Shown here piece after piece: positions 37,107-50,600 of a stretch of 64,000 bases of DNA (positions are counted from its first letter, which is position 1; every line of letters starts with the position of its first letter). The stretch lies in the NCBI GenBank assembly GCA_018649625.1, contig JABIHN010000016.1:32351-96350 (forward strand), in the 5' to 3' direction. The notes under the pieces were generated by a model. The model saw only the letters and a program-made list of their open reading frames with translations, searched no databases and was not told the origin of the DNA. The position numbers and the translations under genes are program-made. This DNA comes from Fidelibacterota bacterium (GTDB taxonomy: Bacteria; Fidelibacterota; Marinisomatia; Marinisomatales; UBA1611).

Positions 37107-37430
37107 TTATTCGAAGCCAATATGGTGTTCGAATGGGCTCGGGAAATCAAAGCCGTCTGCACCAGGAAAATGGGCAATAGAAACTATAAAACCCCAAGGG
37201 ATCATGATAGATGCTTCTACTTTTTTTGTTTTAGCTTTTCCTTTACCTGTGACATTTGGAACTGAAAATTTAGGATGACTAATCCACATTCCAAATTCGT
37301 CATATCCGTTGACCTGTACGAATAATTTATCTTCGTCAATGCCGATTTTTTTTAAGGGTTCGTGGTTATCCAGGACAATTAATATTAAATCCCCAACCAC
37401 ATCTTCTATTTTCATCATGTCTTTTCTCAT
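37107..37430 (-). CDS. Conserved-looking hypothetical protein, 107 residues
   Basis: I do not recognise this protein. It is soluble, has no signal peptide and no membrane segment. Visible features are an acidic N-terminal half (KIEDVVGDLILIVLDNHEPL, IDEDKLFVQVNGYDEFG), a basic patch GKGKAKTKKVEAS and a C-terminal hydrophobic segment with two adjacent His (FEHHIGFE). The start is uncertain: ATG codons lie at 37430, 37418 and 37415. It is three bases after the sugar-dehydrogenase-like gene and five before the ABC ATPase, so it is cotranscribed with both. It is retained for its tight spacing and lack of alternative reading. Confidence 0.55.
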   Translation of the reverse strand: MRKDMMKIEDVVGDLILIVLDNHEPLKKIGIDEDKLFVQVNGYDEFGMWISHPKFSVPNVTGKGKAKTKKVEASIMIPWGFIVSIAHFPGADGFDFPSPFEHHIGFE

Positions 37431-37433
37431 ACG

Positions 37434-41084
<3,651 letters not shown>

Positions 41085-41135
41085 AGCTTACCTAACTTGT
41101 TGATAATTACTAATAAAAATGATTTAAGCATTTTT

Positions 41136-41618
41136 TTATTCATCCAGTTTCAAGCATTCAAACCAAGGCTCGCTATTTAGATCAGAAATAAATAAATCTC
41201 GGTTATCTTTTTCGTCAATTTTTTCGGCACTTGATTTTGCTTTTAAAAAATACTCATTTAATTTTATTGAATTTCCGGCTGCTCCATATGCTCGAGCAAG
41301 AGCCTCGTAGGCATAAGCCAGATCAAACCCCTCGAGTTTTAAAGACTCTGTAAGATTCCAACACTTTTTTGCATGGGACAAAGCATTTTCACTTTTGCCT
41401 AATACGGAATAAACGTGAGAAATCATCCATTCACCGCGTTGTTGATTTAAAGGCTGAAATTCGGAAGACCGCTCCCAGTGATATAAAGATGCTTTTGCAA
41501 AAGCAATCATACGGTTATCATCTTGGGGTTCTCTTTTTTTGTTTTCCAATAGGGTCCACGTTTGTTGATTGAGCTCTACTCCTAAATAATGATGTAGTTT
41601 CTTCATTGATCTCTCCAT
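41136..41618 (-). CDS. Helical TPR-like hypothetical protein, 160 residues
   Basis: A soluble, helix-rich protein of unknown function with two or three TPR-like pairs: RMIAFAKASLYHWERSS, QRGEWMISHVYSVLGKSENALSHAKKC, DLAYAYEALARAYGAAGNSIKLNEYFLKA. Family names cannot be given. The first ATG has GGAGG seven bases upstream, within the end of the preceding gene; a second ATG four codons on is also possible. It lies directly after the stop at 41619 and could bind or regulate other proteins. Confidence 0.6.
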   Translation of the reverse strand: MERSMKKLHHYLGVELNQQTWTLLENKKREPQDDNRMIAFAKASLYHWERSSEFQPLNQQRGEWMISHVYSVLGKSENALSHAKKCWNLTESLKLEGFDLAYAYEALARAYGAAGNSIKLNEYFLKAKSSAEKIDEKDNRDLFISDLNSEPWFECLKLDE

Positions 41619-42038
41619 TTAATTTCCTCCAATTGTAAGACAGTTTTTTCGCCACTTGTCTTCTTTAATATTTCCTCGGACAAAAAAATCTTTTGAACAT
41701 TCAATTTCTGTTTTTGCAATAGTAGGGTACGCATTTTCTCCAAAATGCATGACGAGTATAGAATGGGTAAAAATAGTTTTTGAAATATTAGTAAATCGAC
41801 TTACCGCATTAAAACTAAACAATAATGCATCATTTACATCTTCAATTGTTGATTCAATTTCTAATTGAAAAGTCATTTCTCCGCGATTCAAATAAAACCG
41901 TTGTCCAATTAGTGTAGGAGCATTTTCGGTTGAAAGGAAATAATTCTTTAGCATGCCAGAAATTTGAGCATCATCATATTTGGGTGTATTCGAAAATAAT
42001 ATTTGTAAAAAAATAAATGGTATAAGCTGTTTTATCAT
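41619..42038 (-). CDS. Secreted hypothetical protein, 139 residues
   Basis: I do not recognise this protein. It begins with a signal peptide (LIPFIFLQILFSN) and has a single mature domain of about 120 residues with alternating hydrophobic segments (MTFQLEIESTIEDVNDALLFSFNAVSRF, ILVMHFGENAYPTIAKTEIE) and two Cys (one near the middle, one near the C-terminus) that could form a disulfide in the periplasm. It is five bases after the lipoprotein upstream and abuts the TPR-like gene downstream, so it belongs to a secreted-protein run. Confidence 0.55.
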   Translation of the reverse strand: MIKQLIPFIFLQILFSNTPKYDDAQISGMLKNYFLSTENAPTLIGQRFYLNRGEMTFQLEIESTIEDVNDALLFSFNAVSRFTNISKTIFTHSILVMHFGENAYPTIAKTEIECSKDFFVRGNIKEDKWRKNCLTIGGN

Positions 42039-42043
42039 TGCAA

Positions 42044-43009
42044 TTAATTTTTTCTCTTTATAAGAATTCCTATAAAAACAAGGGTAAGTAATCCGATAGA
42101 AATTAAGGTTTTTTGAAACCGATCTGTAGTATAGATCACGGATTTTCCATTCAATTTAAATGAATCTGACAGAAGAGAATCTATACCGAAATTCCAAATT
42201 AAAGTATCAGCAATGATTTCAACAGCGTTGGTAAAAATGGGTTTTCCTGGCATAATGACTTTTAGAATAAATGTATCATCATTTAAATCCAAAGTTGATT
42301 GAAGAATTTTTTCATGGTACAACATTGCAGATGCCAATTCCGATGGAAAATTTGGTTCAACATCAAATGGCTTTAATAATTTTGTTAAATATGCGACACG
42401 ATTATTTTGAATTAATTTTAAATCTTTCATTGTTGTCACTCGAGCAAATGAATTTCGTAAATGATTTACAAATCTTTGATTTCGTACTTTTTGTTTTTGG
42501 GATAATGAATGTGATGAAATATCATTCAACCCTTTTTGCATTAATACTGTAAGTGCTTCGGGGAGCCAATACAGAGAATCTGTCTTTTCATTTTTTATTG
42601 CGTCATATAATTTTGGAAATTCATTTTTAATTTTTCGTCCACCAAGGGAAAGTGAAAATTCATATTCTGTTTTATACCAAGATTTATTTGTTGACCTAGT
42701 AAATGAATAACCAAGTGGAAGTTTATCCTTCTTGAAAAATAAAATGGATGAATCTTTAAGGATACCTTCTGTAGACATGACCCAATTTTTTTCATTATCA
42801 ATCTCAATGACCTTTGTTGATGTTACCCATTGAGATAATGCCTGAGGATGTAAAAAATCCTGATTATAGATATCGATTGAATCGCCTTTGCTATTAAACA
42901 TAAAATATGTTTGTCCATTTGGTTGAAGATGAATGAATATTCGATTTTCAACACATGAAGTCAAAATAAGGACTAGCAGGAAAAAAAGAATCTTAAAGTG
43001 GTGTCTCAT
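42044..43009 (-). CDS. Lipoprotein-like hypothetical protein with C-terminal membrane helix
   Basis: A 321-residue protein of unknown function. The N-terminus is a hydrophobic signal with the lipobox LTSC (residues 16-19). A long mature part follows with mixed strands and helices, and the protein ends in a single hydrophobic helix (LISIGLLTLVFIGIL) followed by a basic KRKN, typical of a membrane anchor. Lipid plus C-terminal anchor in one protein is unusual; one of the two may be misleading. It is the first gene of the minus-strand run and is divergent from the gene at 43099. Confidence 0.55.
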   Translation of the reverse strand: MRHHFKILFFLLVLILTSCVENRIFIHLQPNGQTYFMFNSKGDSIDIYNQDFLHPQALSQWVTSTKVIEIDNEKNWVMSTEGILKDSSILFFKKDKLPLGYSFTRSTNKSWYKTEYEFSLSLGGRKIKNEFPKLYDAIKNEKTDSLYWLPEALTVLMQKGLNDISSHSLSQKQKVRNQRFVNHLRNSFARVTTMKDLKLIQNNRVAYLTKLLKPFDVEPNFPSELASAMLYHEKILQSTLDLNDDTFILKVIMPGKPIFTNAVEIIADTLIWNFGIDSLLSDSFKLNGKSVIYTTDRFQKTLISIGLLTLVFIGILIKRKN

Positions 43010-43098
43010 GAAACTGAAATTACATATATATTTTATCTTATGGGGAGTTGCACTGCTCTAGTCAAATATGTTATTTTCTCTTACTATCAAGAGGCTAT

Positions 43099-43944
43099 AT
43101 GCTCAAACATCTAATCACATACTTAATTTTCATTACTAGTTTACTAGCAATTGATGCTCCTCGATCATCCGTAGTACGTACTGATTATGGATTCATTGAT
43201 TATGCAAATCGGGTAATCGTTGCGAGAGGCACAGCAATTGTTACCGCACGAAAAACATCTGAAGGAGATTTTCAAGTTATTGAAAAAAACCTGAAATTAT
43301 CTAAAGGAGAAGCGCGTGCTCGTGCTAGGGAAAATCTTTTAGATTTGATAAAAATTGTAAACTTCGATAGTCGAACAGTTGGCGAACTTATGACAAATGA
43401 TCGAATGATAGAAAGCCGTATTGAAACATTGGTTGGCAGTGCCTTTCAACAGGGTGCAATTGAATATCTTGAACAGAATGAAGTCGCAATTGCATTGGTG
43501 ATTAAGATGTCTGGTTTGGCGGAAATAATGGTTGATGCTGGTGGATATATGAGCGAAACGATAGCACAGTCTACCTATCTTATGACGCGCGCTTCAACGC
43601 CGAAAAGTGAACGCACTTCAGGAATCATTATTGATGCTAGAAATATTTATCATATTCCAGCTATGGTTCCAAAAGTATTTAATGAAAATGAAAAATTAGT
43701 TTATGGACCTCGTCATTATACACGATCTCGCTCAGTAAATCGTGGCCCGATAGGTTATGCCCATTCAGTAGAAGATGACAATGTTCGACGTCGCGTAGGA
43801 AATAATCCGTTATTAGTTGAAGCAGTTTCTAGTAATGATGACGTGAATTTAAAAATCTCAAATCTGGATGCTGAACGAATTCGAAATGTAGAAAAAAAGT
43901 TTGGACTTCTCACTAATTGTAAAGTTCTTGTTTTACTTAAATAA
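43099..43944 (+). CDS. LPP20-like secreted protein
   Basis: A 281-residue secreted protein with signal peptide (LKHLITYLIFITSLLA). The middle region (RVIVARGTAIVTARKTSEGDF, SKGEARARARENLLDLIKIV) resembles LPP20-like lipoprotein domains, and the C-terminal part (SGIIIDARNIYHIPAMVPKVF, NRGPIGYAHSVEDD, VGNNPLLVEAV, CKVLVLLK) matches a conserved domain seen with LPP20-like regions in other groups, from memory. I chose ATG 43099 because GAGG precedes it and a signal peptide follows; the frame is open from 43048. The divergent region at 43010-43098 should hold promoters for both directions; none is clear. Confidence 0.65.
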   Translation: MLKHLITYLIFITSLLAIDAPRSSVVRTDYGFIDYANRVIVARGTAIVTARKTSEGDFQVIEKNLKLSKGEARARARENLLDLIKIVNFDSRTVGELMTNDRMIESRIETLVGSAFQQGAIEYLEQNEVAIALVIKMSGLAEIMVDAGGYMSETIAQSTYLMTRASTPKSERTSGIIIDARNIYHIPAMVPKVFNENEKLVYGPRHYTRSRSVNRGPIGYAHSVEDDNVRRRVGNNPLLVEAVSSNDDVNLKISNLDAERIRNVEKKFGLLTNCKVLVLLK

Positions 43945-44002
43945 ATTTATAATTCCGCCTGAACAAGGTTTGGATTTCAAAAAAAACCTGTGAAATTCCA
44001 GC

Positions 44003-45091
44003 ATGGAAATTTCTAAAACGGCCATCCTTTTATTACAAGATGGCCGTTTTTTTTATGGTAAGAATTTTGGATCTGATGGAGAAACCATTGGTGAAGTTTG
44101 TTTTAATACAGGCATGACTGGTTATCAGGAAATTTTGACTGATCCATCTTATTGTCGACAAATTGTTACCATGACTTCGCCACATATTGGGAATTACGGC
44201 GTGAATCTAGAAGATATAGAATCAGATCGCATTCAAGTTGCGGGATTTGTTATTAAGGAAGAAACCATCACGCCATCCAATTGGCAGTCAACCCAATCTA
44301 TTGGGGATTATCTAAAAGAACAAAACATCGTTGGAATCCAAGCAATTGATACGCGAGCCTTAACGCGACATATCAGGAATCATGGCGCTATGAATGGAAT
44401 TATATCCACTCTTGATTCAAATTTAGAGAGCCTTAAGGAAAAATTATCACAAGTGTCAAGCATGTCAGGTCAAGATTTAGCTAAAGAAGTGAGTTGTGAT
44501 AATTTTTATCATTACACAAAAAGAAAAAACTATCCATACAAAATAGCTGCCATTGATTTTGGCATTAAATCAAATATACTTCGATTATTAGAAAGCTATG
44601 CTTGTGATATAACTGTTTTTCCTGCAAATGTAACATCAAGAGAAATATTGAACTTCAATCCTGACGGTGTATTTTTAAGCAATGGACCCGGTGATCCAGA
44701 TGCAGTAAAATATGGAATTAATACTGTAAAAGAATTGTTAGGGAAAAAACCTATTTTTGGTATTTGCCTTGGACATCAAATATTAGCTCTCGCTTTAGGT
44801 GCAAAAACATTCAAATTAAAATTTGGTCACAGAGGGATTAATCATCCTGTAAAAAATTTGAATACTGGAAAAATAGAAATCACAAGTCAAAATCATGGTT
44901 TTGCGGTGGATTTGGATTCGCTTCCATCAAACGTGAGTCCGACTCATGTAAACTTAAACGATAATACATCTGCCGGAATCCGATGTGATGAATTGCGCGC
45001 TTTTTCAGTGCAATATCATCCAGAGTCAAGCCCAGGTCCCCATGATAGTCGATATCTATTTGAGCGTTTTATAGGTATGATGAGAAAATGA
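44003..45091 (+). CDS. carA: Carbamoyl-phosphate synthase small subunit
   Basis: CarA is the glutaminase subunit that feeds ammonia to CarB for pyrimidine and arginine synthesis. The 362-residue protein starts AILLLQDGRFFYGKNFG and has NTGMTGYQEILTDPSY, then the class I amidotransferase domain with nucleophile C255 in GICLGHQ, NHGFAVD and the His/Glu pair in QYHPESSPGPHD. No purine-rich Shine-Dalgarno sequence is seen just upstream of the ATG. The first 18 codons contain a terminator-like hairpin (44015-44054), so expression may be attenuated. The next gene overlaps by four bases, and carB is 2.5 kb downstream, separated by three unrelated genes. Confidence 0.95.
   Translation: MEISKTAILLLQDGRFFYGKNFGSDGETIGEVCFNTGMTGYQEILTDPSYCRQIVTMTSPHIGNYGVNLEDIESDRIQVAGFVIKEETITPSNWQSTQSIGDYLKEQNIVGIQAIDTRALTRHIRNHGAMNGIISTLDSNLESLKEKLSQVSSMSGQDLAKEVSCDNFYHYTKRKNYPYKIAAIDFGIKSNILRLLESYACDITVFPANVTSREILNFNPDGVFLSNGPGDPDAVKYGINTVKELLGKKPIFGICLGHQILALALGAKTFKLKFGHRGINHPVKNLNTGKIEITSQNHGFAVDLDSLPSNVSPTHVNLNDNTSAGIRCDELRAFSVQYHPESSPGPHDSRYLFERFIGMMRK
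44015..44054 (+). terminator. Terminator-like hairpin inside the start of carA
   Basis: A perfect 12-pair inverted repeat lies within the coding region. The left arm is AAAACGGCCATC (44015-44026), the loop is 12 bases and the right arm is GATGGCCGTTTT (44039-44050), followed by four more T so that eight T run from 44047 to 44054. It covers codons 5-17, which encode the conserved KTAI and DGRFF segments. Its form is that of a factor-independent terminator. Efficiency is unknown; ribosomes on carA would be expected to suppress it. Confidence 0.75.
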
Positions 45092-45993
45092 TTTTAGAAA
45101 TAAAAAATCTGTCAAAATCATTTGGAACAAGAAAAGCTGTTGAGAATTTATCGTTAGAAATTCCTGAAGGATCTGTCTTCGGGTTTTTAGGACCAAATGG
45201 TAGCGGAAAATCTACAACCATTCGTATGATGACAGATTTAATCCGACCCGATGAAGGGGAAGTTTTTATTCAGGGAAAATCTGTTCAGAAAAATCATCAT
45301 AAGGCTTTGGGGAGTGTAGGTGCATTAATTGAAAAGGCTGATTTTTATAAACATCTTTCAGCCAAAACGAATTTAGAAATGTTGGCGCGGATGGATGGCA
45401 TAGATTTTTCCAGGATAAACTATGTTTTAGATAAAACCGGTTTGAAAAATCGTGGGGAAGATAAAGTAAAAACATATTCCCAAGGAATGAAGCAAAGATT
45501 GGGGATTGCTCAAGCACTTTTGTCTAACCCAAAATTGTTAATTTTGGATGAGCCAACCAATGGATTAGACCCCCAAGGAATGAAAGATGTTCGAGACCTT
45601 ATTAAAGATTTATCTTCGGAAGGGATAACCATTTTCATTTCAAGTCATTTATTGGATGAAGTTCAAAAAATTTGTTCCCATGTTGCTATGATTCGCCTGG
45701 GGAAATTGATTATGACGGGTGAAGTGAACGACTTATTAACTGAAGCTGGGGTTATTACAACAGAAGTATCCGTTTCCCAACTTGACAAGGCATACGCACT
45801 ATTGCAGTCAATTGATTGGGTGTATCAAACTCAGATTGTAGATGAAACGTTGCGGGTAAGTTTAAAGAAAAATCATATTTCGGACTTGGTGCAATTGTTA
45901 GTTCAAAACGAGATACAAATCTCCGCTGTAATTCCAAGAACCAGTTTAGAAGATTTGTATTTATCCAAAGTGGGTATGGAGAATATTCTTTAA
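45088..45993 (+). CDS. ABC transporter ATP-binding protein
   Basis: A 301-residue ATPase. Walker A GPNGSGKST is at 35-43, the signature region is YSQGMKQRLGIAQ (Gln-Gly variant common in this class), Walker B is LLILDEPTNGLDPQG and the switch His is in FISSHLLDEVQ. The C-terminal domain (SIDWVYQTQIVDETLRVSL, RTSLEDLYLSKVG) is typical of ABC-2 exporters. It overlaps carA by four bases and its permease by one (TAATG), so all are likely on one transcript. Confidence 0.92.
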   Translation: MILEIKNLSKSFGTRKAVENLSLEIPEGSVFGFLGPNGSGKSTTIRMMTDLIRPDEGEVFIQGKSVQKNHHKALGSVGALIEKADFYKHLSAKTNLEMLARMDGIDFSRINYVLDKTGLKNRGEDKVKTYSQGMKQRLGIAQALLSNPKLLILDEPTNGLDPQGMKDVRDLIKDLSSEGITIFISSHLLDEVQKICSHVAMIRLGKLIMTGEVNDLLTEAGVITTEVSVSQLDKAYALLQSIDWVYQTQIVDETLRVSLKKNHISDLVQLLVQNEIQISAVIPRTSLEDLYLSKVGMENIL

Positions 45994-46829
45994 TGCTTGG
46001 GCTAATTTATAACGAACTTTTAGTGATAACAGGACGATGGCGGAGTTATATAGGTTTTATTGGTATCTCAATATTGATGCCTCTTATTTTATGGGGATTT
46101 TCTGCTGGTGAAGATAGTATTAATTCTGAATATACCAGTCAGCTTAGTGGGTCTTTTATGATGGTGGGTTCTATCTTTAATTCCATGCTTGCAACGTATA
46201 TTATTATGAATGCGTTTTGGATCCATATTCCGTTTTTAGTTACATTAGCAGCTGGAGATTCAGTGGCAGCGGATGGTGCCAGCGGAATTTTTAGAATTAC
46301 ACTTATTCGATCTACTAGTCGGTTAAAAATTTTAGTTTCCAAATTGATTGCTACATATATCTACACGGCATCACTTTTGATTTTTTGTGCATTTTGGAGT
46401 TTAGGAATCGGATCTTTGGTTTTGGGTGTGGGTGATTTGATTGTGATTGATAAGGGCATATTAGTTTTAGAGCAAGGTGAAGCATGGCTCCGAATGGTAT
46501 TGGGGTTTTCATTGGCGATTATTGTAATGTGGATGGTAGCAACACTTTGTTTTATGTTTTCTGCAATGACGAATAATAGTGTTGGTCCAATAATCGGCAC
46601 CATGTTTCTTATTATTATTGGATATATGATAACTGCAATTCCTTTAGATTTTTTTGAAGATATAGAGCCTTTTATTTTTGTCAGCTATTTTGATGTGTGG
46701 TTAGATGCTTTTAAAGATCCAATTCCATGGAAAAGTATCATTAAAAAAACAAGTATTCTTATTCTTCACTCAATTGTGTTTTTTAAAATTGCTACTGTGG
46801 TTTTTATAAAGAAGGATATTAAAACATGA
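45993..46829 (+). CDS. ABC-2 type transporter permease
   Basis: A 278-residue integral-membrane protein with six or so hydrophobic segments, partner of the ATPase just upstream. Features are LPLILWG-like first helix (ISILMPLILWGFSAG), AAGDSVAADGASGIFRITLIRSTSR (a cytoplasmic loop typical of ABC-2 permeases) and IGTMFLIIIGYMITAIPLDF. No substrate can be inferred. It overlaps the LolA-like gene by four bases, suggesting that the transporter and this periplasmic protein act together. Confidence 0.82.
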   Translation: MLGLIYNELLVITGRWRSYIGFIGISILMPLILWGFSAGEDSINSEYTSQLSGSFMMVGSIFNSMLATYIIMNAFWIHIPFLVTLAAGDSVAADGASGIFRITLIRSTSRLKILVSKLIATYIYTASLLIFCAFWSLGIGSLVLGVGDLIVIDKGILVLEQGEAWLRMVLGFSLAIIVMWMVATLCFMFSAMTNNSVGPIIGTMFLIIIGYMITAIPLDFFEDIEPFIFVSYFDVWLDAFKDPIPWKSIIKKTSILILHSIVFFKIATVVFIKKDIKT

Positions 46830-47581
46830 AATTTATGTTTTTATTTGCAAGTTTAATCTGCTCGGGTGTGTGGGCGCAAGTTCCTAGTTTGGAAGAAATT
46901 CAAAAAAATGTATTAGCTCAATTTGATCAAATTGATGATTATAGAGTGGATATGAAAATATCCGTAAAAATGACCGGGTTTCGAATGCCACGTAAAAAAA
47001 TTCGGATGTATTATAAAAAACCGAATAAAATGAAAATTATAGCTGATGGATTTGCGATTTTACCTAACACGGGTATGGGTGGTAATCCCAATGAATTTTT
47101 TAATATGTTTGAAAATATCATAGATATATCTGAAGCCAAAATAGATGAAACAACTTATTATAAAATTACAGGAATTGTAAATCAAGATTCGTTAAAAATA
47201 CCAATTTCCACAGATGAAAGTGACTTATTGAAAATTAAAATGGATGTGTTTATTGATGTAGATCATTGGACACTTAATCAGGTGGATGTTTCTTTAAATT
47301 CAAAAAAAATATTCACATTTGAAACGACTTACACTGAGATTGATGGAATACTTGTACCCGGAATATCTGAATTTAGATTAGGGATTGAAGGTATTAGCAA
47401 ATGGGTTACGCACAATCCACACTCATTTGGAGGCCCGTCTTCTGGAACAAGTGATTTTGAAACTATAGCAAAAAAAGCGGGGTATGATCCGGAAAAAGAT
47501 GAATTTGCCGGGAAAATATCTATAACATTTTCCAAATATAAATTGAATAAAGGACTGAAAGATAAAATTTTCAAGAAATGA
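46826..47581 (+). CDS. LolA-like periplasmic outer-membrane lipoprotein-sorting protein
   Basis: A 251-residue secreted protein with signal peptide ending at WAQ. The visible LolA/LolB-like pattern is SLEEIQKNVLAQFDQIDDYRVDMKISVKM, then KKIRMYYKKPNKMKIIADGFAILP, then VFIDVDHWTLNQVDVSLNSKKIFTFETTYTEIDG. It belongs to the broad outer-membrane-lipoprotein-sorting fold with an antiparallel half-barrel that binds lipid. Whether it is true LolA cannot be decided; the adjacent ABC-2 pair might load it. It lies between carA and carB. Confidence 0.75.
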   Translation: MKFMFLFASLICSGVWAQVPSLEEIQKNVLAQFDQIDDYRVDMKISVKMTGFRMPRKKIRMYYKKPNKMKIIADGFAILPNTGMGGNPNEFFNMFENIIDISEAKIDETTYYKITGIVNQDSLKIPISTDESDLLKIKMDVFIDVDHWTLNQVDVSLNSKKIFTFETTYTEIDGILVPGISEFRLGIEGISKWVTHNPHSFGGPSSGTSDFETIAKKAGYDPEKDEFAGKISITFSKYKLNKGLKDKIFKK

Positions 47582-47631
47582 ATTTGATATTTTAGTTACC
47601 TTATAACATAATCATTTGAATACAGAATAAG

Positions 47632-50600
47632 ATGCCTAAACGAACAGATATTAAATCGATTTTAATTATTGGCGCCGGACCCATTGTCATCGGCCAAGCC
47701 TGCGAATTTGATTACTCGGGGACTCAAGCCACCCGTGCATTAATGGAAGAGGGTTATCGTGTGATTTTGGTGAACTCCAATCCTGCCACCATAATGACGG
47801 ATCCAGATTTAGCGGATGCTACCTATATTGAACCCTTAACCATTGAATATGTAACAGCTATTATTGAGAAAGAACATCCGGATGCAATCTTGCCAACTGT
47901 GGGCGGACAGACTGCACTTAATTTGACGATGGATTTGCACAAAATGGGTATTCTTGAAAAATACAAAGTTCAATTGATTGGTGCTCAGGTAGATGCTATT
48001 GATAAAGCAGAAGATCGAGAGCGATTTAAAAAAGCGATGGATGAAGTTGGGATCAATACGGCAAAAGGCGGATTTGTTCATTCATGGGAAGATGCAAAAT
48101 CATTATTGGAAGAAATGCAATTTCCCATTATAATTCGTCCATCCTTTACAATGGGCGGCACCGGTGGTTCGGTAGCGTATAATGGAGATGAATTTAAGGA
48201 ATTAATCGAAATTGGACTCAATGCAAGCCCGAGTAATGAAGTCCTTATGGAAGAATCGCTTTTGGGTTGGAAAGAGTTTGAAATGGAAGTGGTACGAGAT
48301 AAAGCGGACAACGCTATAATTATTTGTTCCATTGAAAACATTGATCCAATGGGCATCCATACAGGTGACTCGGTAACCGTTGCACCAGCCATGACTTTAT
48401 CAGATAAAGAATATCAGCAAATGCGAAATTGGTCAATAAAATGTTTGCGAACCATTGGCGTGGAAACGGGTGGCTCTAATGTTCAATTTGCTGTAAATCC
48501 TGAAAATGGTAGAATGATTGTGATTGAAATGAATCCTCGAGTAAGTCGATCATCTGCTTTGGCTTCTAAAGCCACGGGATTTCCCATTGCAAAAGTAGCA
48601 GCAAAATTAGCAGTAGGTTACACATTGGATGAACTTCCCAATGATATCACAGGGAAAACATTGGCTGCATTTGAACCTACCATTGATTACATTGTAACGA
48701 AGGTGCCCCGTTTTGATTTTGAAAAATTTCCTACTGCATCAGGACATTTGGGCGTCCAAATGCAAAGTGTGGGAGAAGCCATGTCTATTGGGCGAACATT
48801 CCGAGAAAGTTTACAAAAAGCATTTCGATCTCTAGAAGTAGGATTGGATGGGTTAGAGCCAAAACCGATAGCGGATGGAGATCAAGATGTGAGTCGAGCA
48901 CGCGCTTTAGATATGTCCACATTGCGATATGGAACTGCATTCAGATTGTTAAAAGTTCGACAAGCTTTAATAGAAGGAAAATCAGTAGAAGAATTATTTT
49001 CTATTACCAAAATAGATCCATGGTTTTTACATCAAATTAAATTATTGGTAGAGACGCGGCATGCCGCATCTCTACATCAATTAAAACAAAATGGGTTTTC
49101 TGATAAACAAATTGGGCGAATGTGGTCTAAGTCCGAGATGGAAATCCGAGAATTACGAAAAAGCGAGCATGTTCACCCTTCCTATAAAGTTGTGGATACC
49201 TGTGCGGCTGAATTTGATGCACAGACTCCATATTGTTATTCAACTTATGATGAAGAGAATGAAATTGAACCATTAGTTGGGAAAAAGATTATGATTTTGG
49301 GTGGCGGTCCGAATCGAATTGGTCAAGGAATCGAATTTGATTATTGTTGTGTCCAAGCAGTTTTTGGATTGCAAGACCTTGGCTATAAAACAATTATGGT
49401 CAATTGTAATCCGGAAACGATAAGTACTGATTTTGATTTAGTAGATCGTTTATATTTTGAACCGGTAACTTTTGAAGATGTACTAAATATTGTTGAATTT
49501 GAAAAACCAGATGGCGTTTTAGTTCAATTTGGCGGGCAAACACCGCTCAAAATTGCGAAAGCATTATCAGATGCGAATGTTCCCATAATAGGCACATCGC
49601 CCGAGAATATTGATTTGGCCGAAAATCGGGAAAAATTTGGTAGAATTTTGGATAAATTGAAAGTAACCTGTCCGAAATATGGAACAGGTAGAACACTGGA
49701 TGAAGTGGTATTCGTTGCGGAAAAAATTGGTTTTCCCGTTCTTGCTAGACCCAGTTATGTCCTGGGTGGACGTGCTATGGAAATAGTTTATTCCAAAGAA
49801 CAATTAATTGATTATATTGCTCGATCTGCAGATGTCACAGATGGGCACCCTATTTTAATTGATGAATTCCTCGAAGATGCTTTTGAATTTGATGTAGATG
49901 CTCTCAGCGATGGAGAAACGGTTCATATTGGTGCAATTATGCAACATATTGAAGAAGCGGGCATTCATTCCGGGGATTCTGCGTGCGTATTACCACCTTA
50001 TCGTATTACCACAAAAGCTATGGAAGAAATAGGCCGAATTACTACAGCGCTTGCGTTAGAACTAAAAGTTATTGGATTAATTAATCTGCAGTTTGCATTC
50101 AAGAAGAATCAAGTTTATGTGTTGGAAGTAAATCCAAGAGCAAGCAGAACGATTCCATTTGTAAGTAAGGCAACAAATGTTCCTTTGGCTCGAATTGCTG
50201 CAAAATTAGCCACTGGAGAAAAATTAATAGATTTGGACCTTAAACCATGGGATGATATTAACCATGTCGCTGTAAAAGAAGCAGTTCTCCCTTTCAATAA
50301 ATTTCCTGAAGAGTCTATATTCTTAAGCCCTGAAATGAAATCCACAGGTGAAGTGATGGGGATATCCAATTCACTGGGAGAATCTTTTCGAAGAGCATTT
50401 TTTAGTGCTGGAAATAATGTTCCAAACTTTGGTTGCGTCTTTATTTCTGTGAATGATTCAGATAAGTTGGATGTGATTCGTATTGCGAGAGATCTTAATG
50501 AAATTGGATTTAAATTGGTGGGAACTTCAGGTACAGCAAAAGAATTACGAAGAAACGGGCTTCCAATTGATTCGGTATTTAAAGTAGGTGAGGGGCGTCC

